Assembly: GCA_030152225.1 (NCBI GenBank)
Contig: JASLHL010000109.1
Coordinates: forward strand, 1-8,567
Origin: Flavobacterium sp.
Lineage (GTDB): Bacteria; Bacteroidota; Bacteroidia; Flavobacteriales; Flavobacteriaceae
Length of the DNA: 8,567 bases
Direction: 5' to 3'
Positions 1 through 8,000 of this stretch are shown here, piece by piece (position 1 is the stretch's first letter; each line of letters begins with the position of its first letter). Under the pieces are notes generated by a model. That model had not been told where the DNA came from, did not search any database, and saw only the letters and a list, made by a program, of their open reading frames with translations. Made by a program: the position numbers and the translations under genes.

Positions 1-2
1 AC

Positions 3-2048
3 AATAAAAAATACAGTTACAACGGAAAAGAATATACTTACTCAGCTTTACAATTGAAATATGGAGAAGATACCGACAAGGCCATTTCTAAATTTGGATT
101 TAAAGAAGTAACTACAGAGCCGAAGTATTCTTATGAAGGTAAAGAATATTCACGTTCTAAACTACAAGAAAAATACGGAGATAGAACAGATGAAGCTATT
201 TCTAAGTTTGGATTTGAACAAGTAGGTTCAAAAAAAAAAGATGCATCCAATTCTTCTGTTCCTCAACAAAATTCGGAATCCAATTCGACAAATGGTTTTT
301 CGGATTCTCAAAAGTATGAAGAAGGTACACTTGCTTGGAATCAACAAAAAATAAAACAAAGTAATCCTGAAATAACGAAGCTGTTTGATACTTACCAAAC
401 GGCTAAATCTGTTTCAGAAGAAAAGAAACAGCAAATCGCCCAATCTGTAGATGATGAGGTAAATCAAAGTGGTTGGTGGAACAATATTAAAGCTTATGGC
501 AAGAAAGGATTTAACGCGATGGTGGATGCTGCCGTTTCTTTTTCTGGAATACCTAAAAGTAATCATCAGTCAATTAAAGAAAAGTTTCAGTTAGAAACTA
601 ATCCGATCGCTTCTGAATTAAAAGAAGTTGACAACCAAATTAAGCAAGAGGTAGCAAATGCTAAGAAAGAAAATAGACCAGCTCAAACCTTGACTGACGA
701 ACAACGAATCGCTAAAGCGAAACAGTTGAAAGTCGAAAAAGAGATATCTTCTCAATCTGAAAGCCAAGTAAGGTCTTATTTAAAAGACGCTAAAAAAGAA
801 GTAGATAAATTCGGTATGTCTGACAAGGACAAGCTTAATTTATTTCAAACAAGCGAACTCGCTTCTTTATCTGAGAAAGATAAACTCAATCTTACTCAAC
901 AAAATATTCAACGATTAGAGATTGATAATATCCAAAATGAGGTAAATGAGTTAGTGTCAAAAGCTCAAAAAGGAGAAATTACAGAAGAAGAATATGCACA
1001 AAGAGGACAAGAATTAGACACAAGGTATAAGGGAGTTATTCAAGAGTCATTAAACACTTACCAAGAATTTGTTTCTAACCAAAAAGATATTGGCGAAGCA
1101 AAAGACAATATTGATGTTCTTAAACGCAATTATGGTTGGTTGAAAAATTTTGCTGATAATGCTGGTGCTACTGGATTAGATCTTACTGCGGGGTTAATTA
1201 GTTCAGGCGCTTGGTTAGAAGAAACATTAGGAATTGATACTCCTGCGTCTCAAATAAAGATGAGATCAATGGCGAAGGTTTTAACTGATACGGCCACAGA
1301 TGTCCGAGAAGAGATTGCTAAGCCTATTTCGGTTGAAAATATAAATAATTTAAGTGACTTTGGTCAGTGGTTCTACAATACTGCTTTGGCTTCCCAAATT
1401 CCAATTTATGCTGCAGTTGCTACTGGGGTAGGAGGTATTGCCGCTTTGGGGGTTTCCGCAACAGGAACTCAGTGGGAAGAAATGCAAGGCGAAATAGATA
1501 AAGGAGAAGCTGATTACAACTACTTTCAAAAGTCTTTAGTTCCTCTTGGATATGGAGTTTCTGAAACTGTTTCGGCTTACGTTGACCGACTTGTTTTGAT
1601 GAATTCAGCACGAGTTATTCAATCTGCTACGGCTCCTGAAAGAAAAATGATTGCTGAAGGTATGTGGAAATCATTAGGTAAAGGCGCTTTAGAAGTTGGA
1701 AAGAATACGGTTTATGAGGGGGCAGATGAAGCAGGTACTGAAATCATGCAAAACTTAATGGATATTTATGCCTTAGGTAAAAAAGATGTAGGTGTATTTG
1801 ACAATGTTAAAGATGCGGCTGCAGCGGGTATAGCGATGGGAGTTGCAATGTCTGGTGGTGCTCATAGTATAAAAGGCATATCTAGGTTGTTAAAGCCTTT
1901 CTCTTTAGACTCAAGAATTGATCAAGCCAATCGTGAAATTTTAAAACTTGAAAAAGCACTAGATGACAGTTCTTTATCCCTGTCGAATCGAACTATTGTA
2001 GAAAGCCAATTATCTAAGGCTAAGTTGAGAAATCATGAGTTACTTTAG
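3..2048 (+). CDS. N-terminal part of giant phage polyvalent/ejection-like protein, 5' partial, ends at in-frame TAG
   Basis: This frame is open from base 3, so the gene begins upstream of the window. The TTG at 54 is an internal Leu codon inside a protein repeat, not a credible start. Residue numbers here count from that TTG. Two 38-residue repeats come first, then a Ser/Asn/Gln-rich linker (about 62-88). A long charged helical, probably coiled-coil, region follows (about 90-350). A partly hydrophobic region (about 360-610) has a Gly/Ala-rich stretch at about 442-471, an acidic EGADEAGTEI motif from residue 555, and a second Ala/Gly-rich stretch at about 588-603. The end is a helical hairpin cut by TAG. 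No catalytic motif is visible. Gly/Ala-rich hydrophobic stretches between helical regions are typical of phage internal or ejection proteins, so a membrane-interacting virion role is inferred. The frame continues past the stop into the 2,144-residue part, and I read the two as one original gene. Confidence 0.8.
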   Translation, partial: NKKYSYNGKEYTYSALQLKYGEDTDKAISKFGFKEVTTEPKYSYEGKEYSRSKLQEKYGDRTDEAISKFGFEQVGSKKKDASNSSVPQQNSESNSTNGFSDSQKYEEGTLAWNQQKIKQSNPEITKLFDTYQTAKSVSEEKKQQIAQSVDDEVNQSGWWNNIKAYGKKGFNAMVDAAVSFSGIPKSNHQSIKEKFQLETNPIASELKEVDNQIKQEVANAKKENRPAQTLTDEQRIAKAKQLKVEKEISSQSESQVRSYLKDAKKEVDKFGMSDKDKLNLFQTSELASLSEKDKLNLTQQNIQRLEIDNIQNEVNELVSKAQKGEITEEEYAQRGQELDTRYKGVIQESLNTYQEFVSNQKDIGEAKDNIDVLKRNYGWLKNFADNAGATGLDLTAGLISSGAWLEETLGIDTPASQIKMRSMAKVLTDTATDVREEIAKPISVENINNLSDFGQWFYNTALASQIPIYAAVATGVGGIAALGVSATGTQWEEMQGEIDKGEADYNYFQKSLVPLGYGVSETVSAYVDRLVLMNSARVIQSATAPERKMIAEGMWKSLGKGALEVGKNTVYEGADEAGTEIMQNLMDIYALGKKDVGVFDNVKDAAAAGIAMGVAMSGGAHSIKGISRLLKPFSLDSRIDQANREILKLEKALDDSSLSLSNRTIVESQLSKAKLRNHELL
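9..122 (+). repeat. Tandem 38-residue protein repeat, copy 1
   Basis: This copy starts at the AAA codon at 9-11 and encodes a unit opening KYSYNGKEYTYSALQ and closing AISKFGFKEV. It matches the next copy at about 24 of its first 34 residues, with a period of exactly 114 bases. Aromatic, Gly and Lys positions are conserved (YSY.GKEY, KYG, AISKFGF), suggesting a small folded unit with a beta-hairpin followed by a helix. Because the copy begins almost at the window edge, more copies may lie upstream. The function is unknown; such N-terminal repeats may mediate virion assembly or DNA/partner binding, which is inference. Confidence 0.85.
123..236 (+). repeat. Tandem 38-residue protein repeat, copy 2
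   Basis: This copy opens KYSYEGKEYSRSKLQ and closes AISKFGFEQV, then runs into a Lys-rich stretch encoded by an A10 tract and a Ser/Asn-rich linker. Substitutions relative to copy 1 are mostly at charged surface-type positions, while the aromatic and Gly residues are kept. That pattern indicates selection on a fold rather than a recent DNA duplication. Confidence 0.85.
228..330 (+). other. Low-complexity Ser/Asn/Gln linker with A10 tract
   Basis: The segment begins SKKKDASNSS and is rich in Ser, Asn, Gln and Pro. It probably acts as a flexible tether between the N-terminal repeats and the helical body. The run of ten A bases at 230-239 encodes three Lys codons and keeps the frame intact on both sides. 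Confidence 0.6.
1377..1862 (+). other. Gly/Ala-rich hydrophobic region, putative membrane-active segment of an ejection-type protein
   Basis: Two small-residue hydrophobic stretches bracket this region. The first (about 1377-1466) contains AAVATGVGGIAALGVSATG; the second (about 1815-1862) contains AAAAGIAMGVAM. Between them lie amphipathic helical sequence and an acidic EGADEAGTEI motif starting at 1716. The spacing and composition resemble regions of phage internal virion or ejection proteins that interact with the cell envelope. Membrane activity is inferred from composition only. Confidence 0.4.
1920..2045 (+). repeat. Helical hairpin A, immediately before the TAG
   Basis: A charged helix, a turn (LDDSSLSLSN) and a second helix. 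It resembles hairpin B after the stop: both have a helix, a D/S-rich turn with a conserved SSL/SDL-type core, a second helix carrying I and L at matching spacing, and an end in a Leu pair or IL. The likeness is at the pattern level and could be shared coiled-coil composition. Confidence 0.4.
2046..2048 (+). other. In-frame amber (TAG) codon splitting the giant gene
   Basis: The context is CTT TAG CAA GAA. The base after the stop is C, and CAA follows, which partly matches leaky UAG-CAR contexts known from viral read-through, but the next codon (GAA) does not fit the fuller UAG-CARYYA motif. It is the only in-frame stop between base 3 and 8504. A perfect 6-base inverted repeat, TTACTT (2040-2045) and AAGTAA (2053-2058), flanks it and puts the TAG at the start of a 7-base loop. 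The stem is weak, with one G:C pair. Confidence 0.9.
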
Positions 2049-2072
2049 CAAGAAGTAAAAGGTATTTCTGAT

Positions 2073-5000
2073 TTGTCTAACCAGGAGTTTGAAGCGATTA
2101 AAAGAATTGAAAAAACTCAATCAAATTTAAAAAATCAAGCTAGAGAGATTCAGTCTTCTGATTTGGAACAAGATTTAAAGGATCAGATTGTTTCTAATTT
2201 AAAACAAGAATTTGAAGCAGTAGAAAATCAACGTGTAGGCATTTTAAACCGAGAATCGAATGCTTTGCTTAATCTATTACCACAAGAAGAAGTTGTTCGC
2301 TTAAAAGACGAAGCAGGCAGACAATTAATGCAAGAGAAGAATCCTGATGGGACCAAAAACGTCACCATTGAGGATAATGAGATTTCTGAACGTGCTTTAG
2401 AGAATTATAGAAAAGAAAATATACCAAATGAAGCAACACAAACAGAAAGTATTGTTGATGATGGAAATACTCGATCTTCAAATGAACAGTTGGACACAGT
2501 ACAAGGAGGGCTTGAAAACGAGAAGAAAGGAGATAATAAAGCACAAGAGATACAACCCTCCAAAACAGTTGAAAGACCTAAAATAATCAAAGCTTCTGAC
2601 AATGGCAGAGAATATACTGTATCCAATGAAGAAGGTAGAATTGTATTTAAAGATAGAGATGGTAATACCCCAAGCAAAAGAACATCTAATCGACTTGCTT
2701 TAGAATACGCTAAACAAGCTGACTTAACAGAAGGTAAGCGCGCTCATGAGGTCGAGGGTGTTACTGATAGTAGCGAATTGGCTAATATGACTGCAAAGGA
2801 GGTAAATAAATTCATTGCTGAGAAGTCAGAAAGCGCAATAGAAGTTGCTGAAACTATCCTCGGTAATGAGATTGAAGATTATAGAAATGGGGTTGATTAT
2901 AAGCAAAAAGTAATTGCTGAGAACTTGGGCCATGTTAGTCGTGAAAGCTTTATTCAAAATTCTGATGAAGTGCATGCTAAAGAAGGCGGTAGTATTCCTA
3001 TTCAGTACTTACGCAAAGATGGAACTCCACTTGATACAAAAGCAAAAGAATTAAGCGAGATTGCAGGAATTGAAATTACAGAACAAGACATTGTTGATTT
3101 TATTCTTGAAAACCCAACTGGTGCACAGGCATTTTTGAATAATGGTTTTCATTCAGACATCAATTCTTTAAAAGCAAGATTTGAAGAGTTAACAGGGTTG
3201 CCAGCGACAAATGAAGTTATCCAGGAAATTGTAAGTCAGAATGAAAGAAAATTACAGCTTCAAGAACAAATGACCTCAATAGACTTTATGTCTGAACAAG
3301 AATTATTACATTTACTTAACCAAATAGAACAATATGAGCAAGAAACAATTAACGCCAGCGCAAAGGGAGTTCGTGAAATTGGAGATAGCAAAAAAAATGA
3401 AAGAGAATCCAGAGTACAACAAGATGGTCCAAGAGAGAATCAAGGAACTGAAAGCTCAGGAAGCCAAGAAGCCGAAGGAAAAAGAGTAAATCTACCTAAA
3501 TCCACTTTTAGTAAACTCGTACAAACGTTTCAAAAATTCTTTGGAGCAGGAAATGTACATAGTGATTCTAACAAGCTTGCTCAAGTATTAGGACAAGATC
3601 CTAATAGCGTGTTTTTCCAAAAGCAATGGGAAGGCATTAATGACACTTTTAATTCAGAGTTAGAACAACTTGAAAAGGGGACTTTGCCTAAGGGGCATAT
3701 TTTTAAATTAGGTTCTCCTACTAGAATACTTCAAGCAGCAGGTATCCCTAATCTACCAATCGAATTAGCTGCAAGTAGATTAAAAAATAAATCTAAACAA
3801 GACAACCATCCTTTTGAACTATCAGAAATTAAGAATTTAGCAATTGCTGTTCAAAATCCTTTAGCTGTATTTAGAAGTGCAACTAGACTTGATAGTAATG
3901 TTATCATGACAGAATTAGAGCACAAAGGGAATAATTTCGTTGTAGCACTTGAAACTAATAAATCAAAAGGAAAAATAGAGATCAACGATATCAGAAGTGT
4001 TTATCCTAAAAACAACAAACAAGTTGCTAATTGGATTGATGAAGGTCTACTTGATTATGCTGATAAACAAAAAATGTCTGAATGGTTTTCTAAACAGCGT
4101 TCCAATTACGCTGAGGTTAGAAACCTATTCAGACATGCAGCAAATTTAGTACAAAAATTTGAGAATCCAAAAGTTAATGATACTGATTTACAGGTTGATT
4201 ACAAAAAATTAGCATCTGAAAATAAATACACTCAACCTAAAGTGCCAACACAGAGCATTTTCTTTAATGATGTAGAAGTTTTAAATAGAGAAACTGAGAA
4301 TATAGTTGGTAAAATGGTAGATGAAGGTAAAAACTCCTCTGTTCAGTCTATTGATGTAGTCAATATCATACCTACTCAGAAAAATGTAAACATCAATAAT
4401 TTAAAAGAAGTTCAAGATGTAAGAGAACGCCCATTATTATTTAAGCAAGGTGATAAATATTATGTAATTGATGGGCACCACAGAATCTCTAACGAAATTT
4501 TAGCAGGTGAGAAAAAAATAGAAGCAGATGTGTATGATATAGACACCCAATTTATGCAAACTCCTGATGGGACTATTTGGGGAGCGACCTATTTAAACGA
4601 ACAAGGACAACGTGAAATTTATATCAACGAATCTGCTTTGAGCCCCGAAACTTTACTTCACGAAGTTTACCACCCTTTTGATGATATGATGAAACAAGCG
4701 TCAGAAAATGGGGATGTTCACGCATTAGTCGCTATTGCTAGGCTTGATAAATTAGCGAAAGAAAATGGATATTTAGAAGGTGTAAAAAGCAATCCTAACT
4801 ATGCGAATAAGCCGTTAGAGCAACAGCAAGCAGAAGCTAGAGTTCAAATGATTGGAGAGATTGGGAACAAACAATTGGACAAGTCTTTCTACGAAAAACT
4901 AGAAACGGCTGTTATTGATGCCATTGAATGGTTGGCGAAACAATTCGGAGTATCACTTAAGAATTATTCTCCTGAGCAAATATTAAACTTGAAGCTTGAG

Positions 5001-8000
5001 GATATTGTAAAAGCTAGTTTAGCTAGTGCTCAAAAAGAAGAATTCAATACAAATAAAAATCAGAAGGATAACACACAGCGCCAAGATGCGGAAAATTCCC
5101 CTCCTGCTAACGTCCAAAATCGTTCTGAGGCATCTCCTTCTGACTTGACAAATATAGAAGTTAATCTGTCTAAAAAATTAAAGTTAAATGAATTTATTGA
5201 AAACCTTGATAGGGCCATTGACCAGCTAGATCAATTTGGTAAGGAAAATCTTGGAATGAATTTACCTTTAGTTGTAGCGCGTCAAGCATTACAAGCTATG
5301 AAAGTCGCAGCCAAAACAGCTAAGAGTGTAGCTGATATTATTTCTGCTGGATTAAATGCTGTAAAAGAAACGGAATGGTACCAAAACCTTTCTCAAAAGG
5401 AGAAAACAGATTTAGATTCAAATTTCATTGATTATTTAAACAAGCCGTACGAAACAAATCGAAACTCCCGAAATAGGACGAAGATTGAAAATGAAATTGA
5501 GCAAGCTTTAAAAGAGGGAAAAACCGAAAAAGAAATTCTTGCTTCTTTCGATGATCGTATGGAAAAAATGGTTGCGAAAGATTACTTCGAAAGGCAAAAA
5601 GAAGTAGATCCTATTAAGGCTAAAAAACAAGTAGATGATTCATTCAATAAGGCAGAAAAGAAGATGGAAGAACTTACTAATCCTAAGTTTGATATCAATA
5701 AATTATTTAGAAATTTTGTTACTAAATTCTTTGATAGACAGTTCTTACCAAAATTCATTTTAAACAAAGCGGGGGGCCGTGTTGTTCGGGATTATATTGT
5801 TACGGCTAAAGGGGCTTCTGGTTACGCGAAGTATTTATATGAAAAAGCTTATGATAAGATTTACAAAGGACTTTCTTCTGATCAAATCAAATTACTTGAC
5901 AAGGTAATTCAACTACGCCGATTCATAGCTATTGACGAAAACCGACGTAGAAATAATTTACCTGCAGTGGTTCATCCGGATTACATTAATGAAAATGTTG
6001 CTAAATCTTACCTTGAATCCTTAAAACAAGAATTAGGTGATAAAGCCTATTCCGATTTAATCAAGCGCGCTGATTCGTATTTTGATACTTTCAAAGGCCT
6101 ACTTAATGATATGTATGAAAGCGGAATTATATCTAAGGAAAGCCGAGATAGCTTCTTTGATATCGATTACCAGCCAAGACAGTTTTTGGAGTTTATGCAG
6201 AATGCAGAAGCGGAAACAGTTCATTTAGACAATGGCACCAATGGAGGGTTAGGAAAGGATCAAATCCAAAAACTAGAAAAAGGATTGGATACCGCGCTTG
6301 TTACAGATTCACAATATTTGCTTTCTCGAGCCCTAGGGGTTAGGGCAAAAACTATTGCGATGAACAACACCAATCGACGATTGGCTGACTTTATGAAGGA
6401 GCAAGCTACAAAAGTAGAAGAACTTAAAAAGAAAGATAAACCAACTAAAAAAGAAAAGGACACTATCAAGTATTTTGAATTACTTCAAAAGCGAGTTAAA
6501 GAGAATCCTATTATTGGTTATACTGAAAGCGGGAATCCAAAGTACAAACGAACTACTCCTAATGGATATGCAAATGCATACTATTGGGTTAATGGAGTGA
6601 AGCAAAATATGTTCATGGAGCAAGAGTTCCATAGCCAGTATTTTGATGCTTTAAAACGCATCTTTTCTAGTCCAGATATAAAAGAAAAGTGGGCGATTAG
6701 AAGTGGAACAGGACTAGTAAAATCAATTGCAACAGGAAATAACCCGACTTTCTTTATTACGAATACTCCGCGTGACTTCTTGTTTATTTCTACTTTCTCA
6801 GAAGAATATGGAAAGAATGTTTTGTTGAATATGGCAAAACTAACCAAAGATGCTGCTTTAGGTATTCGGGATATTAAAAAAGAGAATGACACCTATAAGA
6901 ATTTTGTCAAGTACGGAGGTATGACAGACTTCTTAATGGACCAGGGTAAATTCAAAGGGACTAACGCATTAAACGCTAAGATGCCCAAGTTTGATAATAA
7001 AACCAAAGAACGTTGGGGTAAATTCTTTGACGCTGTCACTTTACAAAAGATGCAAATGTATTCTGAGATTGGGTTCCGCATGGGAGTTTTCCGTAGATCA
7101 ATTGCAAATCAATTAAAAGAGCTTGGTTTAAAGGATATTTCAGAAGTACAAGACCAACGTACTATTGATGATATTTACCACACTGCAGCTTCTTCGGCTC
7201 GTAATACAATGGATTTTAACCAGGGCGGAACTCTAACAAAAGACATAGATGCGTTAATCCCATATTTGAATGCAGCTGCCCAAGGTACACGCGTAATGTT
7301 TGATAACTTTAGAGATAGACCGATTGAAACAACTTTACGAGTTACCCAAACAGCAGCTATTGTGGCTCCGATTCCGATTGGATTAAGTCTTATGTTTTTA
7401 GGAGGAAGTGAAAGGGGTGATGATGAAAAAGAGTTGTCATCAGTTGAGCTTTATAATAAAGCTTTGAAAGGAGTTAGTAAATACGATCGTTCAAACTACT
7501 TTATAATTTTCAACGGGAAACGTTCTGCAAATGGTGAGTTTCAATACTACCGAATCGCAAAAGCACAACAATTAACTCCTTTCTTTACTATGGTTGAAGG
7601 TACACTTCAAAAAGCAATGAGAGAAAGTGTAGGCGATAAAGAAAGTGGTAATATGATTGAGGATTTAAACTGGATATTTCAAAATAATATTTCTCCTGTT
7701 GAATTTGCAATCACGGATAATTTAGCAAGAAACCCTTTAGCAAAAGCAGCTTTATCGATAAGTACTGGTTACGACTTTTTCCGTGAGCAAGATATATCGC
7801 CAGATAGAGGTAAAGTGCCTGTGTCAGCAGAAGGATATGGAAGTAAAAATGTAGAGGATTTTTATAAAACATTTGGGGAGTATTCAGGATGGTCACCAGC
7901 GAGAATGAAAGCAGCTGTCGAAAGTATTATTACTACTCCTTCTACTTCTCCTTATGTTGGGATGGTGTATGGCGGAATGGACGCGATGTTTTCAGACAAA

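Noticed and set aside
54..56. TTG at 54 as the gene start
   Set aside because: It falls inside the first 38-residue repeat and the frame is open to the left edge, so it is an internal Leu codon.
2073..2075. TTG at 2073 as a true independent start of a second gene
   Set aside because: It has an SD-like AAAAGG upstream, so it cannot be excluded, but it lies within continuous helical sequence in the same frame as the preceding segment, with no intergenic character. Reinitiation is possible, but a single interrupted gene is simpler.
4341..4544. Plasmid/phage partition ParB or sulfiredoxin
   Set aside because: There is no centromere-binding helix-turn-helix part and no adjacent ParA, and the sulfiredoxin Cys is replaced by His; only the fold and motif are shared.
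6581..6892. Minus-strand open frame of 103 codons
   Set aside because: It is antisense to the LPD38-like region, where plus-strand protein motifs are clear.
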